Positions 35,201 to 44,015 are shown, counted from the stretch's first letter. The stretch is 64,000 bases of DNA from Curtobacterium sp. MCBA15_009 (GCF_001864895.1 NZ_MJGO01000037.1:294759-358758), one strand, 5' to 3'. A program made the numbers and translations. The notes: generated by a model not told the origin, from the letters alone.

Positions 35201-35644
35201 CCGGTCGACCGCGCCGGACGGGGGTCCGGGCACCGGCTCGTCGCGCACCGCCGCCACCGCCTCGATCTCGACGAGCTGGTCGTCGTACCCGAGCACGGTG
35301 ACGCCGAACAACGTGCTCGGCACGTCGTGGGCCCCGAACGCGTCACGCACGACCTCCCACGCCGCGACCAGGTCGTCCTGCCGCGACGACGCCACGAGCA
35401 CGCGCGTGCTGACGACGTCCTCGAGCGTCGCCCCCGCGGCGTGCAGCGCCTGGGTCAGCGTCTCGACGCACTTCGCCGCCTGACCGCGGTGGTCGCCGAC
35501 CGCGGCCGTCGTCCCGTCGGGTTCGAGCGGGCACGCCCCGGCGAGGAACACGAAGCGGGCGTCGGCCGGCACGGTCGCGGCGTACGCGTACTCGGCGATG
35601 TCGCTCAGGGTCCCGGAACGGATGAGTCGGACGGCACTGGCCAT
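35153..35644 (-). CDS. RidA/YjgF/YER057c/UK114 family protein
   Basis: A 163-residue protein of the Rid family, most members of which deaminate reactive enamines or imines or act on related compounds. Core motifs are YAYAATVPADARFVFLAGACPLEPDG, DHRGQAAKCVETLTQALHAAGATLEDVVSTRVLV, and STLFGVTVLGYDDQLVEIEAVA. The canonical RidA arginine before ...VEI in an RVEIEAIA-type motif is not seen here (DQLVEIEAVA), so this is probably a Rid subgroup other than RidA. A 30-residue C-terminal extension beyond the fold overlaps the opposite membrane protein gene by 48 bp. Four bp separate it from the NAD(P)-binding gene, so they may form an operon. Confidence 0.88.
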   Translation of the reverse strand: MASAVRLIRSGTLSDIAEYAYAATVPADARFVFLAGACPLEPDGTTAAVGDHRGQAAKCVETLTQALHAAGATLEDVVSTRVLVASSRQDDLVAAWEVVRDAFGAHDVPSTLFGVTVLGYDDQLVEIEAVAAVRDEPVPGPPSGAVDRSTAEPGDVRDGGDER

Positions 35645-35648
35645 GCCG

Positions 35649-36380
35649 TCATCCTGCCAGCAGCCAGTCGTCGAACCGGGGACCGACCACCTCGGTCCCG
35701 GTCGCGGGCAGCAGGGCGCCGTCCCGGAAGGCCCGGCCCGTCCGACCCGGGATCCACAGCGGGACCGGGCGCACCCCCGGGTCGGGCAGGGCGGTCGTCA
35801 TCGACCAGAGCGTCGTCCGCTCCGGGCCGGCCACCTCGACGACCGGTCCGCCGCGGTCGCCGACCACGACGTCCGCGACCACCGCGGCGACGGCGTCGAG
35901 GGCGACCGGCGCGATCGTCATGCCCGGCACCAGCGCGACGGGGCCGACCCGCAGGCGCTCGAGGTTCTGCCGGGCGAACTCGAACCACTGCGTCGACCGC
36001 ACGACGGTCAGCCGCGCGCCCGATGCCCGCGCGGCGGCCTCCTGAGCGGTCTTGCCGGCGAAGTAGCCGTAGCCCTGCACCTCCGGCCGCGTGCAGCCCA
36101 GGATCGAGAGCAGGACGTGCCGGGCGCCGGTCCGGGCCGTGGCGGCGGCGACCGCCCCGGTCGACCCGGTGAAGAACGCCGTGGCCCGTCGGCGACTCGT
36201 CGTGAACCGTCCGGTCGCCTCGACCACCACGTCGGCGTCCGCCAACGCCGCGTTCGCGTCGTCGCGGAGCACGTCGAACCCCGTCGACCGCGACCGCTGC
36301 ACCACGGAGCACCCGCGTTGCCGGACCGCCCGCACGATCGCGTCCCCGGAGATCCCGCCACCCACCACTGCCACCCGCAT
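35649..36380 (-). CDS. NAD(P)H-binding protein (NmrA-like atypical SDR)
   Basis: A 243-residue Rossmann protein starting MRVAVVGGGISGDAIVRAVRQRG. VVVEATGRFTTSRRR, HVLLSILGCTRPEVQGYGYFAGKTAQEAA (YxxxK pattern) and RLTVVRSTQWFEFARQNLE follow, resembling the NmrA-like group. ATG 36380 is preferred to GTG 36389 because the first strand starts there. It is divergent from a TetR gene; the palindrome at 36393-36412 sits in the shared promoter. Its substrate is unknown. RidA follows 4 bp downstream. Confidence 0.88.
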   Translation of the reverse strand: MRVAVVGGGISGDAIVRAVRQRGCSVVQRSRSTGFDVLRDDANAALADADVVVEATGRFTTSRRRATAFFTGSTGAVAAATARTGARHVLLSILGCTRPEVQGYGYFAGKTAQEAAARASGARLTVVRSTQWFEFARQNLERLRVGPVALVPGMTIAPVALDAVAAVVADVVVGDRGGPVVEVAGPERTTLWSMTTALPDPGVRPVPLWIPGRTGRAFRDGALLPATGTEVVGPRFDDWLLAG

Positions 36381-36392
36381 GTCCCCCACCGT

Positions 36393-36412
36393 TCCTCTAC
36401 GTTTGTAGAGGA
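36393..36412. promoter_or_regulatory. TetR operator
   Basis: TCCTCTAC-GTTT-GTAGAGGA, perfect 8-nt arms, 13 bp from one start codon and 30 bp from the TetR gene. It probably represses both. Confidence 0.8.
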
Positions 36413-36442
36413 CACTACGCTGACAGCGGCGGGAAGGCGAGC

Positions 36443-37015
36443 ATGGGACGACGCGAGGACCTGGCGGACGCGGGCGTCCGGCTCACCGCACGGGGCGGTG
36501 CCCGGGCGCTCACCCACCGTGCCGTCGACGCCGAGGCAGGTCTGCCGCCGGGGTCGACCACCTACTACGCGCGGACGCGGCGCGAGCTGACCGCCCTCGT
36601 GGTCGACCGCATCACGGCGCAGCTCGCCGACGACCTGTCGGGGCTCCGGCTGCCCGAACACCTCGACGACGCGGCGGTGGTCGGGGTCGCGATCGGGTTC
36701 CTCGACGGGTTGGCCACGCGTCGGGACGCCCAGGCCGCACGCTTCGCCCTGCTGCTCGAACTCCGCGACGACCCGGACCTGCGCGCACCGCTGACCGGAG
36801 CGGCACCGGTCCGCGTCGGCCTCGTCGACACCGCCCGTGTGCTGCTCGAGGCGGTCGGGGCCGAGGACCCGGAGGGCACGGCCGTCGACCTCGTCGGGGT
36901 CGTCGACGCGCTCCTGCTCTACCGCGTGGCCGAGGCGGGCCCGCTCGACCCGGCGGCCGTGCTGACCGCGTACCTGGCGGGGGTGCCGCGGCGGGTTCCG
37001 CGGTCCACCGAGTGA
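36443..37015 (+). CDS. TetR-family transcriptional regulator
   Basis: A 190-residue repressor. The N-terminal DNA-binding part is REDLADAGVRLTARGGARALTHRAVDAEAGLPPGSTTYYARTRRELTALV, with the typical TTYYxxR turn. The rest is a helical ligand domain. Preceded by GGAAGG and by a TACGCT hexamer about 23 nt before the ATG. It most likely controls the divergent NAD(P)-binding and RidA genes and itself through the palindrome at 36393-36412. It converges with the MOSC gene; the 18-bp gap includes a family-B-like GTGAGCAGG half-site. Confidence 0.9.
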   Translation: MGRREDLADAGVRLTARGGARALTHRAVDAEAGLPPGSTTYYARTRRELTALVVDRITAQLADDLSGLRLPEHLDDAAVVGVAIGFLDGLATRRDAQAARFALLLELRDDPDLRAPLTGAAPVRVGLVDTARVLLEAVGAEDPEGTAVDLVGVVDALLLYRVAEAGPLDPAAVLTAYLAGVPRRVPRSTE

Positions 37016-37033
37016 GCAGGGGACGACGGGTCG

Positions 37034-37582
37034 TCAGACGGGGCTGAGCGGCACGCGCTCCCCGGTCGGCAGCTCGACGCGGACGGTGTCGCCCGCCCGG
37101 ATCGTCCCGCCCGTGACGACGACGGCCATCACACCGCCCTTGCGCTCGACGGTCCCGTCGTCGGCGCGACCGAGGACCGCGCGCAGCAGACCCGGCTCGA
37201 AGCCGTTGATCTGCTGGCAGGGGTTCCGGAGCCCGGTGACGCGGACGCAGGCCTCGTCACCCAGGTGCAGCAGGGTGTCGGTCGGCAGCGCGAGCAGGTC
37301 GACCCCGCGGGTCGTGACGTTCTCGCCCATCTGGCCCGGCGCGACTGCGAACCCGGCGTCGGCGACCTCGTCGAAGAGCTCGGCGTGCAGCAGGTGCACC
37401 TGCCGCAGGTTCGGCTGCGACGGGTCGCGGGCCACACGGGACCGGTGCTGCACCGTCGTGCCGGCGTGGGCGTCACCCTCGACGCCCCACCCCTCGACCA
37501 GGGTGATCGCGTCGACGACGGGCTTGCTGAAGTGGTGGCCGCCGTCGGTGCTGACGGCGACGACGACGGGGTCGGTGCTCAC
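37034..37582 (-). CDS. MOSC domain-containing protein
   Basis: A 182-residue protein. The MOSC pattern is visible: GVEGDAHAGTTVQHRSRVARDPSQPNLRQVHLLHAELFDEV, PGQMGENVTTRGVDLLALPTDTLLHLG, and LRNPCQQINGFEPGLLRAVLG with the conserved cysteine that would bind molybdenum. MOSC proteins carry sulphur or molybdenum cofactor and reduce N-hydroxylated compounds. A GTG start at 37582 is chosen because the fold begins there (STDPVVVAVS); an ATG at 37657 would run into the operator upstream. No molybdenum cofactor genes are in view. Confidence 0.88.
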   Translation of the reverse strand: MSTDPVVVAVSTDGGHHFSKPVVDAITLVEGWGVEGDAHAGTTVQHRSRVARDPSQPNLRQVHLLHAELFDEVADAGFAVAPGQMGENVTTRGVDLLALPTDTLLHLGDEACVRVTGLRNPCQQINGFEPGLLRAVLGRADDGTVERKGGVMAVVVTGGTIRAGDTVRVELPTGERVPLSPV

Positions 37583-37642
37583 GGTTCGAGTCTGGCGCGG
37601 TGTCCGGCTCGGCGCCAGTGGTGGTCGCCGGCTCGGTGTCGT

Positions 37643-37672
37643 AGTGTTTGAGCACACCTGTACTCAAACACT
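37643..37672. promoter_or_regulatory. TetR operator upstream of the 184-residue membrane protein gene
   Basis: AGTGTTTGAG-N10-CTCAAACACT, perfect 10-nt arms, 13 bp before the GTG start. It probably binds the TetR regulator encoded two genes on, at 38244. Confidence 0.8.
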
Positions 37673-37684
37673 CGGGGGGAACCA

Positions 37685-38239
37685 GTGACACTCGTCGCCA
37701 TCATCGTCTGCGAGGTCGCGTTCTGGGTCGCGATCGTCGGGGGTCTCGTCGCGCGCTACCTGCTGCGCCGACCACGCCTCGGTGCCGCCCTGCTCGTCGC
37801 CGCGCCCGCCGTCGACGTCGTCCTGCTCGCCCTGGTCACGCTCGACCTGCTCCGCGGTGCGACGGCGAGCTGGCACCACGGGCTCGCCGCCGTGTACATC
37901 GGGATGTCGGTCGCCTACGGGCACCGGATGATCGCGTGGGCGGACGTCCGCTTCGAGCACCGCTTCGCCGGCGGTCCGGCTCCGCTCCGCCTGTCGGGTC
38001 GGCGGCACACCGCACACTGCTGGGGCGACGTCCTGCGCACCGGCCTCGCCGTCCTCATCGCCGGGGGCATCATCGGCGGACTCGTCGCGGTGGTCGGCGA
38101 CCCGGAGCGCACCGCCGAGTTCCAGGGCACCCTCGGGCTGCTCGCCGTGGTCCTCGGCATCGAGGTCCTCTGGGCGGTCAGCTACACGATTTGGCCGCGC
38201 AAGCCGGCCGCGTCGTCGACCGACCCCGCCGTAGGCTGA
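37685..38239 (+). CDS. Multi-pass membrane protein under TetR control
   Basis: A 184-residue protein with GTG start. Five hydrophobic stretches: TLVAIIVCEVAFWVAIVGGLVARYL, LGAALLVAAPAVDVVLLALVTL, HHGLAAVYIGMSVAYGHRMIAW, VLRTGLAVLIAGGIIGGLVAVVG, and TLGLLAVVLGIEVLWAVSYTIW. Conserved-looking charged loops (WADVRFEHRFAGG) lie between. The function is unknown; the layout resembles small actinobacterial integral proteins of the 2TM/YkoI kind only loosely. It is followed 4 bp later by its probable TetR regulator and preceded by a palindromic operator. Confidence 0.8.
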   Translation: MTLVAIIVCEVAFWVAIVGGLVARYLLRRPRLGAALLVAAPAVDVVLLALVTLDLLRGATASWHHGLAAVYIGMSVAYGHRMIAWADVRFEHRFAGGPAPLRLSGRRHTAHCWGDVLRTGLAVLIAGGIIGGLVAVVGDPERTAEFQGTLGLLAVVLGIEVLWAVSYTIWPRKPAASSTDPAVG

Positions 38240-38243
38240 CCGG

Positions 38244-38837
38244 GTGCCACGCCGTGTCGACCTCGAGGAACGGGGCGCCGTGGTCACCGCGGCCTGTCTC
38301 CGCATCCTCGAGCGCGACGGGTTGGCATCGCTGTCCGTCCGGAACGTCGCCGACGAGGCAGGACTCGCCGCCGCGTCGCTGCGCCGGCTCTTCCCCACCC
38401 AGCACGCACTCCGCGAGCACTGCCTGACGATCATCGAGGCCCGCGTCACCGCGCGGCTCGCGGCGCTGCGGTCGACCGGGCGGGAGCTCGCGGTGGAGAC
38501 GCTCGCCCAGGTCCTGCCGCTCGACGCCGAGCGCACGACCGAGATCCTCGCGCAGGTGCAGCTCGGCGTCCTGTCGCGCACCGACGAGCACCTGGCACGC
38601 AGCGCGCGGCGACTGAACGCCGGGGTCGGCCTGGTCTGCGCACGTGCGCTCGACGCCCTGGCGGAGGCCGGCGCCCTCGACCCCGCACGCGACCGGGCGG
38701 ACGAGACGGACCGGCTGCACGCGGTGGTCGACGGCCTCGCGGTCGAGCACACCTGGGACCCGACGGCGCGGTCGGCCGAGCGCGTCCTGGCGCTGGTCGG
38801 ACTGCACCTCGACGGTCTGCGCGGCCCGCGCGGCTGA
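38244..38837 (+). CDS. TetR-family transcriptional regulator
   Basis: A 197-residue repressor. The DNA-binding part reads ERGAVVTAACLRILERDGLASLSVRNVADEAGLAAASLRRLFPTQHALREHC. TAGGCT lies exactly 6 nt before the GTG, so it can be made from its own leaderless promoter as well as from the upstream operon promoter. It very likely binds the AGTGTTTGAG palindrome at 37643. The ligand domain is generic; the ligand is unknown. Confidence 0.9.
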   Translation: MPRRVDLEERGAVVTAACLRILERDGLASLSVRNVADEAGLAAASLRRLFPTQHALREHCLTIIEARVTARLAALRSTGRELAVETLAQVLPLDAERTTEILAQVQLGVLSRTDEHLARSARRLNAGVGLVCARALDALAEAGALDPARDRADETDRLHAVVDGLAVEHTWDPTARSAERVLALVGLHLDGLRGPRG

Positions 38838-39013
38838 CGGCCCCGGTCGGGCGCGACGCTCGCCGCGCGCGGACCCGCACGCGGCGGACCGCTTGCGTAC
38901 TCCCGCCATTCGACGTCGACGCCCCCGCCATTCGGCGCCGTCCGACCCCGCCGGTCCCGCCCCCGTGGATACGCTCGCGACCGCACCGCTCCCGACCCCA
39001 GGAGGCACTCGTC

Positions 39014-39997
39014 GTGGCACCCATCCGGTTCAGCACCGCTCGCGACGCCGAGGAGTGGGACGCGCTCGTCGCCCTGAGCCCGGGCGCCACCGGTTTCCAC
39101 GACTGGTCCTGGCTGCAGCTGCAGGCCGACGTCTTCGGGTGGCGGTTCGAACCCCTCGTCGTCTCCGACGGGGACGAGCCGGTCGGGGTCTTCCCGGTGC
39201 TCCTGCGGTCCGGGTGGACGCGTCGACCGGCGGAGCCGCCCTTCCCGTTCGTCGGACCGCTCGTGCCCCCCGCGCTCCTGACGAGCACCCTCCGGGCGTT
39301 CCGGCGCTGGCAGGTCGGTCACGCCGTCCCGGTGGCGCGGTTCGACCTCGGGCCGGCGGTCGTCGCGGCCGCGGGCGTCGACCTGGCCCGCGCCGGGGTC
39401 GAGCAGACGGCTGACCGGACGTACGTCGTCGACCTCGTCGGCGCGTCGCCCGAGCAGATCGTCGCCTCGATGAAGAAGGGCGCCCGGTACTCGCTCCGCG
39501 CCGCGGGTCGCAACGCCGTCGAGGTCCGTCCCGCGCTCCCGGGCGAGCTCACCGCGTTGCTGCCGCAGGTCCTTGGCGAGTCGTACCGCAGCCGTGGCGT
39601 GCCCTCGCCCTACCCGGAGGAGATCGGCGCACGGGTCGAACGCTGGGCGGCCGGCCGCGACGACGTCCTCGTCACCACGGCGGTCGTCGCCGGGGAGCCG
39701 GCCGGCGTGATCGTGGCACTGGCGAGCCACCCGGTCGTGACCGGGTGGGCCGGCGGCACCCTCCGTGCACACCGCGCGGCGAACCCGAGCACCGCGCTCT
39801 TCCACGACCTGCTCGTGTGGTCGCTGCGGCGGGGGCACACGGCCGTCGACCTCGTCGGGCACGTCGACGACGGGATCGCCCGGTTCAAGACGTCCCTCGG
39901 CGCGACCGAGCGGCCGTTCGTGAACGTGGTCTCGTCGCCCCTGCCGCGGGTGGTCCGGACCGCGGCGGCGTCGGTGCGCGTGGGCGGCGCCGGGTAG
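39014..39997 (+). CDS. GNAT/FemAB-like acyltransferase
   Basis: A 327-residue protein with two GNAT-like halves, as in the BioF2/FemAB-type acetyltransferase_6 group. Landmarks: WDALVALSPGATGFHDWSWLQLQA, EPVGVFPVLL, YVVDLVGASPEQIVASMKKGARYSLRAAGRN, EPAGVIVALASHPVVTGWAGGTLRAHRAANPSTALFHDLLVWSLRRG and DLVGHVDDGIARFKTSLGA. Such enzymes transfer acyl or aminoacyl groups, often onto peptidoglycan or exopolysaccharide precursors. AGGAGG is 8 nt before the GTG start, and a GATACGCT -10 lies about 40 nt upstream. The substrate is unknown. Confidence 0.82.
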   Translation: MAPIRFSTARDAEEWDALVALSPGATGFHDWSWLQLQADVFGWRFEPLVVSDGDEPVGVFPVLLRSGWTRRPAEPPFPFVGPLVPPALLTSTLRAFRRWQVGHAVPVARFDLGPAVVAAAGVDLARAGVEQTADRTYVVDLVGASPEQIVASMKKGARYSLRAAGRNAVEVRPALPGELTALLPQVLGESYRSRGVPSPYPEEIGARVERWAAGRDDVLVTTAVVAGEPAGVIVALASHPVVTGWAGGTLRAHRAANPSTALFHDLLVWSLRRGHTAVDLVGHVDDGIARFKTSLGATERPFVNVVSSPLPRVVRTAAASVRVGGAG

Positions 39998-40057
39998 CGG
40001 CACGCCGCACCGGATCGGCGACGCCACCCGCACCCGCTCGCGGGCGTGCCCGTCGGC

Positions 40058-41356
40058 TCACCGCCCGCTCGGCGGCGTCGCCCCCGCCGACGGGCCGACC
40101 GCGAGCAGTGCCGGGTCACCGATCCGCCGGAGCGGCGACGCGACGACCCAGACGACCGTCAGGAGCGTGCCGGCGCAGCCGATCGCGATGCCGGTCCGCG
40201 TGCCGAGGGCCTCGCCGACGACGCCGCCGACCGCCGCACCCACCGCGACGACGCCGTACGACAACCAGCGCATCGTCGCGTTGACGCGGCCGAGCAGCTC
40301 GTCCGGTGTGCGGAGCTGCCGCAGGGTCAGGGCGACGACGCTCGACAGCGACGTGCCGGCGCCGTTGACCGCGAACACCGCGACGAGCACCCCGAGGACG
40401 ACCGGTGCCGTCCAGGACACGTCGACGAGTGGCAGGACCGCCAGGGCGAGGCACTCGGCCGCCGCGCAGGCGACCATCACCGGACCGGCCCCGAAGCGGC
40501 GCACGCTCGACGGGGCGGCGGCCGCTCCGAGGACGGCTCCCACCGCGCCGAGTCCCAGGACGATCCCGAGGGTGCCGGCCGTCAGCCCGAGCGTCCGGAC
40601 GGCGTGGACGGTGAAGAGCACCATCACCCACTGCGCGAAGAGGTTGTAGATCCCGGCGAACCCGAGCAGCCCGACCAGGTACGGGTCCCGGCGGACGAAC
40701 AGGAGCCCGTCGCCGAGGTCCCGCAGGGCGCTCCGCCCCGAGCGTTCCGGCCGGCGCTCCGGCGTCGCGATCCCGACGAGCGACACCGCGGACACGACGT
40801 ACGTCACCGCGTGGGCGAGCAGCGCCCAGGGCGCGGACAACACCTGGACGAGGAGACCCGCCAGGCCCGGGCCGCCGACCTCTGCCGCCGAGGCCGTCGC
40901 CTGCAGGCGTCCGTTCGCCCGCTCCAGGTGCGCACGGTGCACGACCGTCGGCAGGAAGGACTGGTAGGCCACCTCGAACGCCACCGTGCCGGCCCCGAGC
41001 AGACCGACCGCGAGGACGAGGGTCGGCAGCGTGAGCCGACCGGAGAACGCGAGGACGACGACCGCGACGGTCAGGACGGCGCGTGCGACGTCGGCGGTGA
41101 CGAGGACCGGCCGCCGTCGGCACCGGTCCACCAGCACGCCGAGCGGCAGCGCGAGCACGAGGAACGGCACCCACCGGGCGGCGCCGAGGAACCCGACCTC
41201 GGCAGCCGACGCGTGCAGCACGATCACCGCCAGCAGCGGTACCGCGAGCTCGCTGACCTGTGCCCCCACCGAGGACGCCCCCTGGGCGACCCAGAAGCGC
41301 GCGAAGTCGGGGCCGAGCCCGGGGCGGCGTGCACTAATGCTCTCGTCGTCGATCAC
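40058..41356 (-). CDS. MFS transporter (drug-efflux type)
   Basis: A 432-residue transporter with GTG start and about 12 hydrophobic helices. The first motif-A region is RWVPFLVLALPLGVLVDRCRRRPVLVTADVARA, typical of the MFS_3 (enterobactin exporter-like) group. The mid-protein loop RPERSGRSALRDLGDGLLFVRRDPYLVGL separates the two halves. It probably exports a drug or siderophore-like compound. It is divergent from a CGNR zinc-finger gene, and repeated GATCRCGCRTTAG sites lie between, so that protein probably controls it. Confidence 0.9.
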   Translation of the reverse strand: MIDDESISARRPGLGPDFARFWVAQGASSVGAQVSELAVPLLAVIVLHASAAEVGFLGAARWVPFLVLALPLGVLVDRCRRRPVLVTADVARAVLTVAVVVLAFSGRLTLPTLVLAVGLLGAGTVAFEVAYQSFLPTVVHRAHLERANGRLQATASAAEVGGPGLAGLLVQVLSAPWALLAHAVTYVVSAVSLVGIATPERRPERSGRSALRDLGDGLLFVRRDPYLVGLLGFAGIYNLFAQWVMVLFTVHAVRTLGLTAGTLGIVLGLGAVGAVLGAAAAPSSVRRFGAGPVMVACAAAECLALAVLPLVDVSWTAPVVLGVLVAVFAVNGAGTSLSSVVALTLRQLRTPDELLGRVNATMRWLSYGVVAVGAAVGGVVGEALGTRTGIAIGCAGTLLTVVWVVASPLRRIGDPALLAVGPSAGATPPSGR

Positions 41357-41411
41357 GCGTTAGACAGTGGCAGGCGGAGGACTAATGGCGCAAGAGCTGA
41401 TCGCGCATTAG
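41351..41411. promoter_or_regulatory. Operator repeats between MFS and CGNR genes
   Basis: GATCACGCGTTAG (41351-41363) and GATCGCGCATTAG (41399-41411) are direct repeats 48 bp apart. The second forms an inverted pair with CTAATGGCGC (41382-41391). A further CTAATGC occurs at 41334. They fill the whole gap between the two divergent genes. Confidence 0.72.
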
Positions 41412-41420
41412 TGTTGGAGG

Positions 41421-42014
41421 ATGGTCACGGCAGACACGGCGGCGCCGTTCCCCCGGGTCGGCGGGCACCCCGCGTTCGACCTCGTCGACACGGTCCACTG
41501 GCGCCTCGACGAGCGGCGTGCCACCGACACGCTGGCGTCGTTCGACGACGTCGTCGCCTGGTGCGCGCAGTTCGGTGTCCTCGCCGACGAGCCGGACGCC
41601 CTGCGGTCGCTGGCCCGACGGGATCCCTCGGGTGCCGCGGAGGAGCACGCCGCCGTCCTCGCCCTCCGCGAGGCGGTCCACGACGCGGTGTTCGCGGCGT
41701 CCCCGTCCGCCGTCGGGCTGATCGCGCGGGAACACGTCGCCGCCCTCGGGCGCGCTTCGCTCGTCCGGGGTCCGGACGAGCGGTCCTGGTCGTGGCGTGT
41801 CCCGACCGACCTGACGGGTCCCCGCGCGGCGGTCGCGATGCTCGCGCAGGACCTGGTGACCTCCGACCTCAGCGCGGCACGGCAGTGCGGCGACGACGCC
41901 TGCGGCTGGGTCTACCTGGACACGTCGCCGCGGCACAACCGCGTCTGGTGCACCGCGGCCGGGTGCGGCAACCGCAACCGGGTGGCGCGGCACCAGGCCC
42001 GGAAGCGGGCCTGA
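41421..42014 (+). CDS. CGNR zinc-finger (ABATE) regulator
   Basis: A 197-residue protein. The ABATE-like N-terminal domain reads HPAFDLVDTVHWRLDERRATDTLASFDDVVAWCAQFG. The C-terminal zinc finger (RQCGDDACGWVYLDTSPRHNRVWC, then AAGCGNRNRVARHQARKR) has the C-C-C-CGNR signature, which is probably a DNA-binding element. These proteins are often stress- or drug-linked regulators. GGAGG directly precedes the ATG. It is divergent from the MFS transporter gene with shared repeat sites. The zinc finger is complete. Confidence 0.88.
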   Translation: MVTADTAAPFPRVGGHPAFDLVDTVHWRLDERRATDTLASFDDVVAWCAQFGVLADEPDALRSLARRDPSGAAEEHAAVLALREAVHDAVFAASPSAVGLIAREHVAALGRASLVRGPDERSWSWRVPTDLTGPRAAVAMLAQDLVTSDLSAARQCGDDACGWVYLDTSPRHNRVWCTAAGCGNRNRVARHQARKRA

Positions 42015-42033
42015 CCGGGCGGGACGCCGCCGA

Positions 42034-42681
42034 CTAGGCGGACAGGAAGCGCAGGACGGCGAGCACCCGTCGGTGGTCGGACGGCGTCGCCTCGAGCCCG
42101 AGCTTCGCGAAGACCGCCGTCACGTGCTTCTCGACGGTGCCACCGGACAGGAAGAGCGCCTCGGCGATCGCCGCGTTCGAGCGCCCCTCCGCCATGAGCC
42201 GCAGGACGTCGGTCTCGCGGGCGGTCAGCTGGTCGAGCCGGTCCCGGAGCGGACGGGGTGCCTGCACGAGCGCGGCCGCCACCTCGGGGTCGAGCACGAC
42301 GTGTCCGGCGGCCACCTGCTGCAGCGAGTCGATGAACGTCGTGACCTCGGCCACCCGGTCCTTGAGCAGGTAGCCCACCCCGACGGTCGCCACGTCGAGC
42401 AGCGCACGCGCCCACCCGACCTCGGCGTACTGCGAGAACAGCAGCACGCCGACCTCCGGGCGGGCGGCCTTCAGCCGGACGGCCGCCCGGACGCCCTCGT
42501 CGGTGTGCGTCGGCGGCATGCGGATGTCCATCACCGCGACGTCGACCTGCTCGGACGCGATCGCGGGCAGCACGGCCTCACCGGTCCCGACGGCGGCGAC
42601 GACGTCGTGGCCCCGGCCCTGCAGCAGCGCCGCCAGGCCCTCGCGGACGATCGTGTTGTCGTCGGCGATGACGATCCTCAC
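42034..42681 (-). CDS. NarL/LuxR-family response regulator
   Basis: A 215-residue regulator. The receiver domain (1-120) has IVIADDNTIVREGLAALL, the phospho-aspartate in VDVAVMDIRMPPTHTDEG (about residue 52) and the lysine of GYLLKDR. The C-terminal LuxR HTH reads LTARETDVLRLMAEGRSNAAIAEALFLSGGTVEKHVTAVFAKLGL. Its GTG start overlaps the kinase stop by 4 nt, so the pair is coupled. Phosphorylated by the adjacent kinase; targets unknown. Confidence 0.93.
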   Translation of the reverse strand: MRIVIADDNTIVREGLAALLQGRGHDVVAAVGTGEAVLPAIASEQVDVAVMDIRMPPTHTDEGVRAAVRLKAARPEVGVLLFSQYAEVGWARALLDVATVGVGYLLKDRVAEVTTFIDSLQQVAAGHVVLDPEVAAALVQAPRPLRDRLDQLTARETDVLRLMAEGRSNAAIAEALFLSGGTVEKHVTAVFAKLGLEATPSDHRRVLAVLRFLSA

Positions 42682-44015
42682 GACGGTCCACCGGACGGCA
42701 TCGTCATGGTCACCGTGGTGGGGCCGCCCGCCGGGCTGTCGAGGACGAGCCCGCCGTCGACGGCACGGAGGCGCTCGAGCAGGCCGCCCAGCCCGGTGCC
42801 GTGGCCGTCCGCACGGGGCATCGAGACGTGCGCCCCGCCGGAGCCGTCGTCGCGGACCGTGACGACGAGGTCCGGCCCGTCCGTCGCGACGTCGACCGAG
42901 GCGCCGGTGGCCTGCGCGTGCTTCGACACGTTCGTCAGGAGTTCCAGGACCCCGAAGTACGCCACCCCCTCGATCACCGGCGCCGGACGGACCGGCAGGT
43001 CGACCCGGAGCGTGACCGGGAACGGCGTGCGCGAGCAGGCGGAGGCGAGCGCCGCCTCCAGGCCCGCGTCGAGGACCGGGGGGTGGATGCCGCGAGCCAG
43101 CGCGCGCAACTCGACCAGTGCCTCCTTCGTCGACGCGTGCGCCTGCGCGACCAGCACGCCGACGTCGTCGCCCGCGCCGCTCTCCAGGCGGTCGCGTGCG
43201 TCGCCGAGGGTCATGGCCAGGCCGACCAGACGCGCCTGCGTGCCGTCGTGCAGCTCGCGCTCGATCCGTCGCAGCGTGGTGTCGGCGTCCACGACGGCGG
43301 CGTCGCGCGACGCCGTGACCTCGGCGAGCCGACGTCGACGCGACCCCGCTCCGAGCATCGACCGGATCACCAGACGCTGCACCGAGCCGAGACCGTGGTT
43401 CACGGCGGGCCAGACCGCGAGGAGCACGACGACACCGAGACCGGCGAAGGCCACCTGCAGCGGGACGGTGTCGACGAAGACGCCGAGGAACTGCGCGCCC
43501 CGGTGCGGACGACCGTCGGCACCGATCTGCTCCGGCAGGAACCCGCCCCAGACGGCGTGGGTGACGGCACCGAGCGCCGTCACGAGCACGGCGACCGACA
43601 CGGCGAAGGTGGTCGTCGTGACGACGAAGCCGACGACCAGGTAGGCGACCGCCCGCCAGGTCGATCCGTCCGTCAGGCGGGTCGTCGCCCAGGCGAGCGG
43701 TCCGCCCCGACGCGGACGCAGCGTGGGCGCGGCGACCCGCTGGCCGAGCAGGGCGGCGGACATCCGCCGGGTGACGGCCGCGAACCAGGCCGAGCCGCCG
43801 ACCAGGAAAGCGGTCACGACGATGCCGACCCAGGTCAGCGCCGACGGCAGCCCCAGACCGACGGTGAGCGCGAACCACACCAGCCCGCCGATCGCGATCG
43901 GCAGGTGGGCCGCGTGGAAGGCGAACTGCCGCCACGTCGCGGCCGCGAAGAACCCGGAGGCGAAGCGGAACCGGGGAGGAGTGGGTGCCGGGTGGGCAAC
44001 GGGCGTGTGGGACAT
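42678..44015 (-). CDS. Sensor histidine kinase (HisKA_3, NarL-type)
   Basis: A 445-residue kinase. Four to six hydrophobic helices in residues 25-200 (LPIAIGGLVWFALTVGLGLPSALTWVGIVVTAFLVGG; WRAVAYLVVGFVVTTTTFAVSVAVLV; LQVAFAGLGVVVLLAVWPAVN) form a putative sensor-like DUF4153/Sensor region. The phosphoacceptor is the histidine in RRIERELHDGTQARLVGLAM. The HATPase end has LLTNVSKHAQATG and DDGSGGAHVSMPRADGHGTGLGGLLERL. It signals to the response regulator at 42034. The signal is unknown; relatives respond to cell-envelope stress. Confidence 0.93.
   Translation of the reverse strand: MSHTPVAHPAPTPPRFRFASGFFAAATWRQFAFHAAHLPIAIGGLVWFALTVGLGLPSALTWVGIVVTAFLVGGSAWFAAVTRRMSAALLGQRVAAPTLRPRRGGPLAWATTRLTDGSTWRAVAYLVVGFVVTTTTFAVSVAVLVTALGAVTHAVWGGFLPEQIGADGRPHRGAQFLGVFVDTVPLQVAFAGLGVVVLLAVWPAVNHGLGSVQRLVIRSMLGAGSRRRRLAEVTASRDAAVVDADTTLRRIERELHDGTQARLVGLAMTLGDARDRLESGAGDDVGVLVAQAHASTKEALVELRALARGIHPPVLDAGLEAALASACSRTPFPVTLRVDLPVRPAPVIEGVAYFGVLELLTNVSKHAQATGASVDVATDGPDLVVTVRDDGSGGAHVSMPRADGHGTGLGGLLERLRAVDGGLVLDSPAGGPTTVTMTMPSGGPS

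Noticed and set aside
42034-43935. 633-codon reverse frame that joins a long N-terminus to the response regulator
   Set aside because: The upper part lies over the kinase gene in another frame. The real regulator starts at GTG 42681, coupled to the kinase stop.
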